A DNA stretch of 64,000 bases from an uncultured Pelagibacteraceae bacterium. GTDB lineage: Bacteria; Pseudomonadota; Alphaproteobacteria; Pelagibacterales; Pelagibacteraceae. The notes under the pieces are model-generated. The model worked only from the letters and a program-made list of their open reading frames with translations, searched no databases and was not told the origin of the DNA. Both the position numbers and the translations under genes were made by a program. Shown here one piece after another: positions 29,433 through 38,022 of the stretch (the stretch's first letter is position 1; every line of letters begins with the position of its first letter). The stretch covers positions 1-64,000 of the forward strand of contig CACKZV010000003.1 in the NCBI GenBank assembly GCA_902604795.1, read 5' to 3'.

Positions 29433-30896
29433 TTAATTTTTTTGTCTTCTCAAAAATGCTGGAATTTCTAAATCGTCTTCTTCCTCTCTTATTGTGCTTG
29501 TTTCTGTTGTTAATGAAGTTTCTTCTTCAGTTTCACTAATTGATCCATCAGAATTAAATAGCTCAGGTGTTTCTTCATCAAAATCAAAATTCTCTAATCC
29601 ATTTGATAAAGAAGAGTTGTTCTCATCTGTTTCAAAAGACTGCTCTGAAGCTGTAGATAATTCTTTCTCGACAGTATTTGTTTCCTCTTCAACATTTGTT
29701 GAATTTATTGATTCTTCTGAATGATTAATTTCAGATGTTGAGTGACTTTCAGTTTCTGCCTTAACTTCTTCCTCAATTTTAAGCGCATTTGCTCCATTTG
29801 TTATAATTGAACTGTTTTGGTTAGAGAATGTAAACGCTTGAGAAGACCCTGTATTTGAAAAATCAGAGTATCCAGGATTTCTATTCTGTATTCTATGAAC
29901 CATATTAATTACTGATTTCGGCTCTGGTTGTTGTCCATCTAGAGAAGTCGCTACGATTGAAACTCTCATTAAACCATCAAGTTTCTCATCTGTAATTGCT
30001 CCAATTATTAGTTCTGCTTCTGGATCTACTTCAGCTCTAACTTTGTTAACAGCTTCATCTACTTCAAAAAGTTTAAGATCCTTTCCGCCAGTGATATTGA
30101 CTAGTAAGCCTTTAGCTCCTTTTAATGTGTAATCATCTATTAGAGGATTACTTATAGCCATCTCCGCAGCTTTGACTGCTCTACCTTCCCCTTCAGCCTG
30201 ACCAGTACCCATCATTGCCTTACCCATCGAACTCATAACTGTTTCAACATCAGCAAAATCTAGATTAATTAAACCGGGTCTTACCATGAGATCTGTGATG
30301 CTTTGAACTCCATGCTTTAATACATCATTAGATAACAAAAACGATTCTTCAAATGTAGTTTGTTCACTTGCAATTTTAAATAAATTTTGATTTGGAACTA
30401 CAATTATGGTGTCAACATGTTTTCTTAACTCTTCTAGCCCCTGGTTTGCTTTTCTCATTCTTGAAGGTCCTTCATATAAAAAAGGTAGAGTAACAACTCC
30501 AATCGTAAGAATATTTAATTCTTTAGCAGCACGAGCAATAACATGTGCAGCACCAGTTCCGGTTCCACCACCCATTCCAGCAGTTATGAAAACCATATTA
30601 GATCCTTGAAGAACATTGACAATTTCATTTAAGGATTCATCAGCAGCAGCTTCACCTATATCTAATTTTGCTCCCGCTCCTAATCCTTTAGTCAAATTTA
30701 ATCCCATTTGAATTTTAGTTTGTGCATGGCTTAGTCTTAAATCTTGAGCATCAGTATTTACAGCTATAAACTCTACTCCTTGCAAACCTGCTTCTATCAT
30801 TCCGTTAATGGCGTTTCCTCCAGCTCCTCCAATTCCTAAAACTAGTATTCTAGGTTTCAACTCTTTAATATCTGGTGTTTTAAAATTAATTGTCAT
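29433..30896 (-). CDS. ftsZ: Cell division GTPase FtsZ
   Basis: 487 aa tubulin-like GTPase forming the Z ring. The tubulin signature GGGTGTG is at 109-115; [13 protein letters not shown] at 21-33 is the first nucleotide loop, and the T7 synergy loop [11 protein letters not shown] lies near 210. Residues about 335-472 are an acidic, Ser/Thr/Glu-rich disordered linker, ending in the conserved C-terminal peptide IPAFLRRQ, the docking site for FtsA and other partners. The location is odd: directly behind mraZ (11-base gap) and in front of rsmH, whereas ftsA is 14 genes further on. Likely transcribed first from the mraZ promoter. Confidence 0.97.
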   Translation of the reverse strand: MTINFKTPDIKELKPRILVLGIGGAGGNAINGMIEAGLQGVEFIAVNTDAQDLRLSHAQTKIQMGLNLTKGLGAGAKLDIGEAAADESLNEIVNVLQGSNMVFITAGMGGGTGTGAAHVIARAAKELNILTIGVVTLPFLYEGPSRMRKANQGLEELRKHVDTIIVVPNQNLFKIASEQTTFEESFLLSNDVLKHGVQSITDLMVRPGLINLDFADVETVMSSMGKAMMGTGQAEGEGRAVKAAEMAISNPLIDDYTLKGAKGLLVNITGGKDLKLFEVDEAVNKVRAEVDPEAELIIGAITDEKLDGLMRVSIVATSLDGQQPEPKSVINMVHRIQNRNPGYSDFSNTGSSQAFTFSNQNSSIITNGANALKIEEEVKAETESHSTSEINHSEESINSTNVEEETNTVEKELSTASEQSFETDENNSSLSNGLENFDFDEETPELFNSDGSISETEEETSLTTETSTIREEEDDLEIPAFLRRQKN

Positions 30897-30907
30897 TTAT
30901 CCCCCGT

Positions 30908-31363
30908 TTAGTTATTAAATTTTTGCTCCCATTTAAGGTTAGCCCTATTAATGTTAGATTTTTTTCTAGCAGTGACCCTAAATTTTTCAAAATTTGTTGG
31001 TTCCCATATTTGGAAGGTTTTTCCCTGACCTACAAACAACATGCTGTTTTTTATTTTTGCATGTCTTAATAATTTTTCTGTAATGAGAATTCTTCCCTCG
31101 CCATCAAATTGTAAATTAATACTTTCTGATAGTATTGAGGTTGCAAAGTAATCCTTCTTATCCTCAAATGGATTTAAAGAATCTATTGCATTTGAAATTT
31201 TTTCAATTCTGTCTTGAGGCCAAGCCTCAATTGATTGATTATTAAATGATGGAAAACATACAATTCCATTATATCCCATATTTGACAGATAGCTTCTGAA
31301 ACTAGCAGGCACAGACACCCTTCCTTTTTTGTCTAATTTGTTTTCGTAAGTAGATAAAAACAT
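30908..31363 (-). CDS. mraZ: Division cluster transcriptional regulator MraZ
   Basis: 151 aa, two AbrB-like/MraZ repeats: N-terminal LDKKGRVSVPASFRSYL (about 10-27) and C-terminal FDGEGRILITEKLLRHA (about 85-101). MraZ binds direct TGGGN repeats upstream of its own operon and represses it in E. coli. The three matching boxes upstream of this gene (31383-31407) make autoregulation likely. First gene of the cluster. Confidence 0.95.
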   Translation of the reverse strand: MFLSTYENKLDKKGRVSVPASFRSYLSNMGYNGIVCFPSFNNQSIEAWPQDRIEKISNAIDSLNPFEDKKDYFATSILSESINLQFDGEGRILITEKLLRHAKIKNSMLFVGQGKTFQIWEPTNFEKFRVTARKKSNINRANLKWEQKFNN

Positions 31364-31382
31364 AATCCATAAATTCCATATT

Positions 31383-31407
31383 TGGGATATTATGGGATAT
31401 TATGGGT
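31383..31407 (+). promoter_or_regulatory. MraZ operator: three TGGG boxes at 10-bp period
   Basis: The plus strand reads TGGGA (31383), TGGGA (31393) and TGGGT (31403), each separated by the same five-base spacer TATTA. MraZ in E. coli is known to bind TGGGN direct repeats with five-base spacers. The boxes bracket the -10 hexamer of the mraZ promoter, so occupancy would block RNA polymerase. The match in sequence, spacing and position is good; binding itself is inference. Confidence 0.8.
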
Positions 31408-31425
31408 TTTAAATGTGATCGTCAA
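31397..31425 (-). promoter_or_regulatory. Sigma-70 promoter of the mraZ-ftsZ division cluster
   Basis: On the minus strand, TTGACG (31425-31420) and TAATAT (31402-31397) are separated by exactly 17 bases. This is the strongest sigma-70-like site I noticed in the window. A second TAATAT lies 10 bases downstream (31392-31387). The expected start is near 31390, giving a leader of about 27 bases before the mraZ ATG. No other comparable promoter is obvious inside the 21 kb cluster. Confidence 0.75.
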
Positions 31426-31532
31426 CACTTAAAATCATGCTCATGTATTCTTGATTTGTTCTAAATTTCCAAATGTATAAATTTAAATAATGATTTAGAT
31501 TAGTGTTGGTTTAGTGTAAAAATTATATTTTT

Positions 31533-31894
31533 TTTGCCAGATAAAATATAAGCCGGGTTCTGTCATTTAAACTTATCATTTCTCTAGACCTTAAATCACT
31601 TTAAGGTTCAAGCAACTAACCCAGATGACTAGCCAAAGACTGCTTTTTGTTATTTCTAACTGTGTCATCTCTACTCAGTCTTGCTCCCAGTGGGGTTTTC
31701 CATGCGCTAGCTGTTACCAACTTAGCCGGTGTGCTCTTACCACACCTTTTCACCCTTGCCTTGATAAGGCGGTTTATTTTCTGTGGCACTATCCCTAGGG
31801 TCGCCCCTGCCAGTCATTAACTGGCACTGTGTCTTTGTAGAGCCCGGACTTTCCTCTTTAAAAAATTAAAGCGATAAGTCTTTTATCTGGCAAA
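31533..31894 (-). ncRNA. rnpB: RNase P RNA, bacterial type A
   Basis: The minus strand carries the canonical 5' core GAGGAAAGTCCGGGCTC (around 31857-31841), the internal GGGTGAAAAGGTG..GGTAAGAGCACACCG region (about 31760-31727), and the 3' core GACAGAACCCGGCTTA (about 31564-31549). The termini form a 14-bp perfect P1 helix (31881-31894 with 31533-31546), which sets the ends to within a few bases. A -10-like TATATT (31904-31899) precedes the 5' end. It matures tRNA 5' ends. This RNA and the mraZ promoter account for the non-coding stretch 31364-31932; bases 31426-31532 show nothing I can name. Confidence 0.95.
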
Positions 31895-31932
31895 TGAACA
31901 ATATAAAATTTTTTAAAAAATTCAATTATTTA

Positions 31933-32667
31933 TTATTTAAGATTATAAAGGGATTTTGCTATCATATAACATTCTGCATCTAATTTTCCATCAATCAATT
32001 CAGGTCTAAATCTCATTTGAAAAACTTTAATTATTTTTTTTAAATCATTTAAATTAGAATATCTTATAGAATAACCTATATTTTTTAAATAAATAATAAA
32101 TTTATTCAAATTTGTTTCTGATTTTATCCCTCTTAAAGATTTAAGTATTTTTGAATTAATATTGTGCCATATTCCAATTTTTTTTTTACTTAAAAATTTC
32201 CAAGGAAATTTCTCTCCTGGATCTATTTTTCTTAATGGCGCAATATCTGAGTGACCTAAAATATTTTTTTTATCAATTTTATATTTTTTTATACAAATTT
32301 TTGTGATGCTAATTAACGATTTAATTTGTTTATTGTTAAATTTCTTGTATCCATGTTTATGACCAGGATTTGAAATTTCAATCCCTATAGATTTATAATT
32401 CAAAGACTTTTCATTAACCCATTTAGACCTTCCAGCATGCCAAGCAACATATAAATCTGGAACCATTTGAATAATTTTCCCAGATGCAGTTATGTAATAA
32501 TGACAACTTACATTAGAATTAAAACTAGTTAATTTTTTAATTGCTAATTTATCATTTTTCATTCCTGTATAATGGTAAACTAAATACTTTATTTTTCTTT
32601 TATTTCTTTTTTTCAGATCAAAATTAGGTGAGTAATTAATGGTCATTTTTTCAACAATTTTCTGCAT
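31933..32667 (-). CDS. AmpD-like N-acetylmuramoyl-L-alanine amidase
   Basis: 244 aa from ATG at 32667; ATG at 32646 (MTINYSPNFD) is an equally possible start and a TTG at 32679 a weaker one. Amidase_2 domain: VYHYTGM with the first zinc histidine, CHYYITASGKIIQMVPD, AWHAGRSKW with the second, GIEISNPGHKHGYKKF, and ILGHSDIAPLRKIDPGEKFPW with the third ligand and conserved Asp/Lys. The C-terminal third (about 180-244) resembles a peptidoglycan-binding-1 helical domain (FQMRFRPELIDGKLD). No signal peptide, so cytosolic recycling of anhydro-muropeptides, as for AmpD, is likely. Confidence 0.85.
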   Translation of the reverse strand: MQKIVEKMTINYSPNFDLKKRNKRKIKYLVYHYTGMKNDKLAIKKLTSFNSNVSCHYYITASGKIIQMVPDLYVAWHAGRSKWVNEKSLNYKSIGIEISNPGHKHGYKKFNNKQIKSLISITKICIKKYKIDKKNILGHSDIAPLRKIDPGEKFPWKFLSKKKIGIWHNINSKILKSLRGIKSETNLNKFIIYLKNIGYSIRYSNLNDLKKIIKVFQMRFRPELIDGKLDAECYMIAKSLYNLK

Positions 32668-32703
32668 TATTTCAAACAATTAAATCTTTAAATAAGTAGA
32701 AGA

Positions 32704-32709
32704 TATAAT
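32704..32709 (+). promoter_or_regulatory. Candidate -10 element of mlaA
   Basis: A perfect TATAAT ends 13 bases before the mlaA ATG, in the 55-base gap between the divergent amidase and mlaA genes. No convincing -35 hexamer is found at 16-18 bases, so the call is weak; in such A/T-rich DNA chance matches are common. The transcript leader would be about seven bases. Confidence 0.35.
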
Positions 32710-32722
32710 ATAAACTATTTAA

Positions 32723-33526
32723 ATGAAAAAGATTTTAAAAGTATTAATAATTGTTATGATTCCTCAATTGTTTATTTTAAGTTCATATGCAGGATCGGAC
32801 GGTACTGTAGAAATAAATAGCGAAGTTGAAGAACAAAATTATGAAGTAAAAGATTGTTTTGAAACAGTGAATAGAGGTATTTTTGCATTTAATCAGGGTT
32901 TAGATAAAATTTTCTTTAAGCCAATAGCTAAAGGTTACAGATATTTGCCTAAACCAATCAGATCAGGAACAAGTAATGCTCTTAGCAATTTATCCAATGT
33001 TGTTACTATACCAAACAATATTTTACAGGGTCAGCTCAAACAGGCTGGAATAAACACTTTAAGATTTTCAATAAATACCACTCTTGGTATTGCGGGAATC
33101 TTTGATGTGGCATCATATTATGGGCTAGACAAACTAGATAAAGAGGATTACGGACAAACACTTGGGACTTGGGGTGTTAAAGAGGGTTGTTATTTTGTAT
33201 TACCTGTGCTCGGTCCGACGACAGTAAGAGATACTCTAGGTTCGATAGCTAATTTCGCAGGTGGTGATGCTTGGTATAATGTCACTGTAGCCAATAACAC
33301 TAAATACTTTGAAAATTCAGATTATTATTATTCTAGACTTACAGCTGGCATAGATTTTAGAGCAAAAAACCTAGAAGCTTTTAACAGTCTAGAAAATAAT
33401 TCCATGGATTTGTATGCATCTGTCAGAAGTTTATATCTACAAGATAGAAAAAGAAAAATTCAAAACTCTAAAGAAACTACAGAAACTATGAATGATGATG
33501 ATTGGGAAGAAATAGATACCCAATAA
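32723..33526 (+). CDS. mlaA: MlaA/VacJ-family outer membrane phospholipid transport protein
   Basis: 267 aa. MlaA family blocks: CFETVNRGIFAFNQGLDKIFFKPIAKGY (about 48-75), GTSNALSNLSNVVTIPNNILQG, RFSINTTLGIAGIFDVA, DYGQTLGTWGVKEGCYFVLPVLGPTTVRD. It removes misplaced phospholipids from the outer leaflet of the outer membrane and hands them to MlaC. The N-terminus is a signal peptide (residues 1 to about 23) ending in SSYAG without a lipobox cysteine, although E. coli MlaA is a lipoprotein. mlaC follows after six bases. Confidence 0.9.
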   Translation: MKKILKVLIIVMIPQLFILSSYAGSDGTVEINSEVEEQNYEVKDCFETVNRGIFAFNQGLDKIFFKPIAKGYRYLPKPIRSGTSNALSNLSNVVTIPNNILQGQLKQAGINTLRFSINTTLGIAGIFDVASYYGLDKLDKEDYGQTLGTWGVKEGCYFVLPVLGPTTVRDTLGSIANFAGGDAWYNVTVANNTKYFENSDYYYSRLTAGIDFRAKNLEAFNSLENNSMDLYASVRSLYLQDRKRKIQNSKETTETMNDDDWEEIDTQ

Positions 33527-33532
33527 TTATTA

Positions 33533-34123
33533 ATGAAAAAGATTAAAATAATTTATATTTTTTTTTTATTAATTTTAAATATATTTCCTGTAAATGCTAA
33601 AGAACCAAGTATTTTAATTACAGAAATAGTTAATGAAGCATCTACAATTTTATCAAGTTCAGATCCTGTTGAATCAAAGATAATTAAATTAAATAACATC
33701 GCGGAAAAGAATGTGGATATTGATGGAATTGGAATGTATACTTTGGGGAAATATCGTAAAAACCTTAATGAGGATCAAAAACTCACATATAAAAAATTAT
33801 TTAAAAGTTATTTCTTAAAAAGTTTTTCAAGCAGATTAGTGGATTATTCTGATCCAAAAATAAGTGTTGTATCTGAAAAGAAAATAAATGAAAAATATAC
33901 TATTGTAAGTACTACTTTAGAAGAAACTTCTAAAAATCCAGAAATAAAAATAGATTGGAGAATTTATACAAAAAATCCAGATAGACCTTTAATTAGAGAT
34001 TTAATTGTGGAGGGATTGAGTTTAGCAAGAACCCAAAAAGAAGAATTTAAATCAATTATTCAAAATAATGAGGGGGATATAAATTATCTTTTTAGATCTC
34101 TTGAAGAATTTATTATAAAGTAA
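33533..34123 (+). CDS. mlaC: MlaC-type periplasmic phospholipid carrier (Ttg2D family)
   Basis: 196 aa with a signal peptide (hydrophobic 5-18, NVNA cleavage near 23). The MlaC/Ttg2 block is present: GMYTLGKYRKNLNEDQKLTYKKLFKSYFLKSFSSRLVDYSD, followed by beta strands ending with DLIVEGLSLARTQKEEFKSII (the ISL-type segment common in the family). It ferries phospholipids between MlaA and the inner-membrane MlaFEDB transporter, which is not encoded in this window. Follows mlaA directly, so the pair is likely one operon; the tRNA genes begin five bases after it on the other strand. Confidence 0.88.
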   Translation: MKKIKIIYIFFLLILNIFPVNAKEPSILITEIVNEASTILSSSDPVESKIIKLNNIAEKNVDIDGIGMYTLGKYRKNLNEDQKLTYKKLFKSYFLKSFSSRLVDYSDPKISVVSEKKINEKYTIVSTTLEETSKNPEIKIDWRIYTKNPDRPLIRDLIVEGLSLARTQKEEFKSIIQNNEGDINYLFRSLEEFIIK

Positions 34124-34128
34124 TGTGA

Positions 34129-34205
34129 TGGTGGGCCCGCCAGGACTCGAACCTGGGACCAATACATTATGAGTGTACTGCTCTAACCAACTGAGCTACA
34201 GGCCC
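34129..34205 (-). tRNA. tRNA with CAU anticodon: tRNA-Ile2 (lysidine) or elongator tRNA-Met
   Basis: 77 nt including encoded CCA. A full cloverleaf can be drawn: acceptor GGGCCTG/CGGGCCC, D stem GCTC/GAGC with GG-containing loop, anticodon stem GTACA/TGTAT with loop CTCATAA, T arm CCAGG-TTCGAGT-CCTGG. The anticodon is CAU. The acceptor has C4-G69 and C5-G68, known determinants for lysidine synthase TilS on tRNA-Ile(CAU), while the elongator Met tRNA of E. coli differs there. I therefore lean to Ile2, but methionine cannot be excluded by eye. It is not an initiator (no run of three G-C pairs in the anticodon stem). Confidence 0.92.
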
Positions 34206-34265
34206 TAAAAATAAACTTAATTATAACATTTTCTGCTAGTTATCAATTATAGATTATTATTTAAG

Positions 34266-34340
34266 TGGTGGGCCGTGTTGGTTACGCTCCAACTACCCCT
34301 GCAATGTCAATGCAGTACTCTACTATTGAGCTAACGGCCC
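34266..34340 (-). tRNA. tRNA-Val(GAC) with atypical D and T loops
   Basis: 75 nt including encoded CCA. Acceptor GGGCCGT/ACGGCCC (7 perfect pairs), anticodon stem CTGCA/TGCAG with loop TTGACAT (anticodon GAC), T stem GTTGG/CCAAC. The T loop reads AGCGTAA where TTCRANY is nearly universal, so T54, T55 and A58 are replaced by A, G and T while C56 and G57 are kept. The D loop (AATAGTA) is short and has A in the place of G18. Stems are intact and discriminator A73 plus A35-C36 fit valine identity, so it is probably functional but should lack the usual m5U54 and pseudouridine 55. It lies three bases beyond the rpoD stop. Confidence 0.9.
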
Positions 34341-34342
34341 TA

Positions 34343-36181
34343 CTAACTTTCTAAGAAACTCTTTAGTTGTTTTGATCTGCTTGGGTGTTTTAATTTTCTA
34401 AGTGCTTTTGCCTCAATTTGCCGAATCCTTTCACGTGTAACAGAAAATTGTAATCCCACCTCTTCTAAAGTATGATCAGTATTCATTCCAACTCCAAACC
34501 TCATCCTTAAGACTCTTTCCTCTCTTGGAGTTAGAGTTGAAAGAATTTTTGTAGTTGCTTCACTTAAATTCGATTTAATTGCTTGTTCGAGGGGTGCTAG
34601 TGCTTTAGTGTCTTCTATAAAATCTCCAAGACTACTATCTTCTTCATCACCAACTGGTTTTTCTAGTGATACAGGTTCTTTTGATATTTTTAAAACTTTT
34701 CTTACTTTTTCAAGTGGCATTCTAAGTTTTTTTGCAAGCTCTTCTGGCGTAGCCTCTCTTCCAAATTCACTCAAGATTAATCTTTGCGTTCTCACAATTT
34801 TATTTATTGTCTCAATCATGTGAACAGGAATCCTAATAGTTCTAGCTTGGTCAGCAATTGACCTTGTTATTGCCTGTCTTATCCACCAAGTTGCATAAGT
34901 TGAAAATTTATAACCTCTTCGATATTCAAATTTATCTACGGCTTTCATTAAACCAATATTTCCCTCTTGTATCAAATCCAAAAACTGTAATCCTCTATTA
35001 GTATATTTTTTAGCTATTGATATTACCAACCTTAGGTTTGCCTCAACCATCTCCTTTTTTGCTATTCTGGACTCTTTTTCACCTTTCTGGATTCTGCTTA
35101 CCATTGACTTATAATCTGTGACTGAAATGCCAAGCTTTTTACTTATATCAATTAGTCTGTCTCTTATATTTTTGAATTCAACTTTATATTTTTGAAAGAA
35201 TTTCTTCCAAACATCATTTGTATCTAAAAAAAGTTTAAGGTTTGGATTAATTTCATTGCCTATATAAAATTTTATAAATTCATCTCTTGAGACTTTTTCA
35301 TTCATTGCAAGTCTCAATAAATTACCCTCTAATGATATTATTTTACGATTTTCAATGTAATGTTTTTGAACTAATTCCTCTAAAACTGAGGGAGACAATT
35401 GTAGGGTTTTTATATTCATTAAAATATCATCAACTATTTTTTTATAGTTTTTTTCCTTCGAAGTTGAAAACTGTTTAGAATTTAGCACACAATCTAACTT
35501 TTCATTTTGATACTTAATAAGCTTATTGTATTCTTTTGTTAAATTATTTATTGTTTGCAAAACTTTAGGTTTAATTTCAGTCTCCATTGCTGCAAGAGTT
35601 GGGTTGAATTCATCATCATCCGAATTGTTTCCTGATTCTTGAACATTTTGATTTTCTTCACTATCGTTTGATTTTTTTTGTTTTGCGCTCTGACCAGTAT
35701 CCTCATCCTCCATATAGTTAGTATCAATATCAATAATTTCTCTCACTAAAATTTCATCATTTTGAAGTTTTATATTCCATTCAAAAAATTGTTGAGCAGT
35801 TATTGGGCTTTGGGAAAGTGCATTTAACATAACATCTTTTCCTGCTTCAATTCTTTTAGCAATTGCAATTTCACCTTCTCTTGATAAAAGTTCGACACCT
35901 CCCATTTCTCTTAGGTACATTCTTATAGGGTCATCACTTTTTTCAATAGACTTTCCCTCTTCTTTTGAACCATTGTCTTTTTTTCGAAGAACTTTAAAGT
36001 CAGCTTTTTTTTCGACTAATATAATTTTTTCATCCAGTATATGTATAAAAGCTTGTTCTAGATTTTCATTTGACAAGTTTCTTTTTCCTAATGATTTATT
36101 TAATTCTTCATAGGTAATAAAACCTCTGTGGACACCACGTCCCATAAGTCTCGCAAATGATTTTGTAATTATACGTTCCAC
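34343..36181 (-). CDS. rpoD: RNA polymerase primary sigma factor RpoD
   Basis: 612 aa from GTG at 36181; an ATG 12 codons in is possible. A short region 1.1 ([16 protein letters not shown], 16-31), region 1.2 ([29 protein letters not shown]), an acidic variable insert (about 150-200), regions 2.1-2.4 ([57 protein letters not shown] in part), region 3, and region 4.2 ([30 protein letters not shown]) are all present. Recognises -35/-10 promoters of housekeeping genes. Downstream of dnaG as in many Alphaproteobacteria, with a 65-base gap; rpsU is not present. Confidence 0.96.
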   Translation of the reverse strand: MERIITKSFARLMGRGVHRGFITYEELNKSLGKRNLSNENLEQAFIHILDEKIILVEKKADFKVLRKKDNGSKEEGKSIEKSDDPIRMYLREMGGVELLSREGEIAIAKRIEAGKDVMLNALSQSPITAQQFFEWNIKLQNDEILVREIIDIDTNYMEDEDTGQSAKQKKSNDSEENQNVQESGNNSDDDEFNPTLAAMETEIKPKVLQTINNLTKEYNKLIKYQNEKLDCVLNSKQFSTSKEKNYKKIVDDILMNIKTLQLSPSVLEELVQKHYIENRKIISLEGNLLRLAMNEKVSRDEFIKFYIGNEINPNLKLFLDTNDVWKKFFQKYKVEFKNIRDRLIDISKKLGISVTDYKSMVSRIQKGEKESRIAKKEMVEANLRLVISIAKKYTNRGLQFLDLIQEGNIGLMKAVDKFEYRRGYKFSTYATWWIRQAITRSIADQARTIRIPVHMIETINKIVRTQRLILSEFGREATPEELAKKLRMPLEKVRKVLKISKEPVSLEKPVGDEEDSSLGDFIEDTKALAPLEQAIKSNLSEATTKILSTLTPREERVLRMRFGVGMNTDHTLEEVGLQFSVTRERIRQIEAKALRKLKHPSRSKQLKSFLES

Positions 36182-36246
36182 AATAAAAAAGTTCAGAATG
36201 TATATAATGCTAAAATTAAAAAAATCTATGGGATTTTGATTTTTAT

Positions 36247-38022
36247 TTAATTGGTTTTTTGCTGTTTTTTAAGCTCTTTTAACTCATTAAATGTTATTTC
36301 ACTTAAATCTTTTGAAAATTTTGATTCTAATTCTTCAATTCTAACTTCTAGCTCATAATTTTTTAAGTCTCTTATTAATTCAGATAAGATTTCAAGAATT
36401 TTTTGATCATCATTTAGGTTTTTAACTAATATGTGCTTAATAGATGCATACTTTAAAACCCTTTCTATCAAACCCTGGTCAATCTTTAGACTCTCTAAAT
36501 TAGTATTTTCAAAATTGTTTGTTTGATTAATAATTTCTTCAAGGAGTAATTTATTTTCACTGCTAAATAGTTTTACATTTTCTATTAAATTAAAATTCAT
36601 TTTTATAAGATCAGGTTTTTTTAATAAAATATATAGAAATGAAAATTCTTTAATATCAATAGCCGACAAAGACTTTGTTTCATTGTAATAATTCTGAGTT
36701 GATTTGAGTGATTTTGTAAATTTGGAATAATTTTTATTATATATAAAATTCGTATTCGGCGTTAATTCAGATATTTTTTCTAAGAAGAATTCAAGTACAT
36801 ATTTTCTAATGAATTCATCTTTTATTGTTGATGAAATTGCTCTTAATTTTTTTTCAAAAATAGCTCTCGATGAAGGGTTATCATTCATTTGTTTCGAATA
36901 ATGATTAAATATAAATTTATGAATAGGGACAGAATTACTTTTTGAAAAATCTTCAAAAAAATCCTTTCCCTTTTCATTTACAAAACTATCTGGATCGTGT
37001 TTGTCAGGTAAAAACAAAAATGATATTTCTTTTTCAGGCTTTAATTCAATAATAGAATTTTCTGCTGCTCTCAAAGCTGCTTTATATCCACTTTCGTCAC
37101 CATCAAAACAAACAATGATATGTTGAAAAAACTGATTAAGGGTTAATATTTGTCTTGTAGTTAAAGAAGTACCCAAATTTGCAACTACATTTTCCACTTT
37201 ATTTTTACTAAGACCAACTACATCCATATAACCTTCAACGAGAAATATGTTATTAATATTGTTTGACAGTTTTCTTGTAAAATCTAGATTATAAAGATTA
37301 GATCCTTTTTTGAAAAATGGAGTCTCTGGTGAATTAATATATTTAGCAAGGTATTTATTATCTTTTAATATTCTACCTCCAAGAGCTATTGGGTAACCTG
37401 AAATATTATTTATTGGAAAAATTACTCTATCTCTAAACCTGTCTACATATTTTTTTTTATTTTCATCAAAATAAAATAACCCCGTTTCTTTGATTTCACT
37501 TTCAGTAAATTCTTTAAAAATATGTTCTATAAAGTTTTCATCATTTGAAACATACCCAATTTTAAATTTCTTTACTTCCTCAATAGTTAAATTTCTATTT
37601 TTTAAATAATCCTTTGCATCTTTTGCTAAGGGGTTTTTAAAAAGATCTTTATGATAAAATTCAACATACTTTGCATATATTAATTTATACTTGTTCCACT
37701 TTTCTTCTCTGATCTCATCCTGTTTTGAAAATGTATAAGGTCTCATCCCTGCTAAATTTGCTAAATATTTGACTGACTGACCAAATTTAAGATTTTGCGT
37801 TTTCATTACAAAATCAAAAATATTTCCATGCTCTGCAGTACTAAAGCAATGATAAAATTCCTTTTCATCATTTACTGTAAATGATGGTGTTTTTTCAGTC
37901 TTAAATGGTGAAAGGCCAACATATTCCTTTCCTCTCTTTTTTAAACTAACTGTTTTTGAAACTACAGTTGAAATTTTTAATCTAGTTTTTATTTCTTGTA
38001 AGTACTCTTTTGGGTATTTCAT
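36247..38022 (-). CDS. dnaG: DNA primase
   Basis: 591 aa. N-terminal zinc-type domain, toprim core ([25 protein letters not shown] with acidic metal ligands, [10 protein letters not shown]) and a divergent C-terminal helicase-interaction region. Makes RNA primers for replication. The zinc site is degenerate: the usual C-P-F-H is S-P-F-K (38-41) and C-F-G-C is C-F-S-T (59-62), so only Cys59 of four ligands remains. I recall similar SPFN...HCFSS sequences in other alphaproteobacterial primases, so this is probably lineage-wide. Coupled to yqeY by a four-base ATGA overlap. Confidence 0.95.
   Translation of the reverse strand: MKYPKEYLQEIKTRLKISTVVSKTVSLKKRGKEYVGLSPFKTEKTPSFTVNDEKEFYHCFSTAEHGNIFDFVMKTQNLKFGQSVKYLANLAGMRPYTFSKQDEIREEKWNKYKLIYAKYVEFYHKDLFKNPLAKDAKDYLKNRNLTIEEVKKFKIGYVSNDENFIEHIFKEFTESEIKETGLFYFDENKKKYVDRFRDRVIFPINNISGYPIALGGRILKDNKYLAKYINSPETPFFKKGSNLYNLDFTRKLSNNINNIFLVEGYMDVVGLSKNKVENVVANLGTSLTTRQILTLNQFFQHIIVCFDGDESGYKAALRAAENSIIELKPEKEISFLFLPDKHDPDSFVNEKGKDFFEDFSKSNSVPIHKFIFNHYSKQMNDNPSSRAIFEKKLRAISSTIKDEFIRKYVLEFFLEKISELTPNTNFIYNKNYSKFTKSLKSTQNYYNETKSLSAIDIKEFSFLYILLKKPDLIKMNFNLIENVKLFSSENKLLLEEIINQTNNFENTNLESLKIDQGLIERVLKYASIKHILVKNLNDDQKILEILSELIRDLKNYELEVRIEELESKFSKDLSEITFNELKELKKQQKTN

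Noticed and set aside
31383-31407. Short tandem repeat considered as a CRISPR or microsatellite
   Set aside because: Only three 10-bp units, placed over the mraZ promoter and matching MraZ boxes; regulatory explanation is better. No CRISPR array is present in the window.
31426-31532. Possible small RNA or small gene between mraZ promoter and RNase P RNA
   Set aside because: Only A/T-rich sequence without an open frame, stem-loop or conserved motif that I can support.
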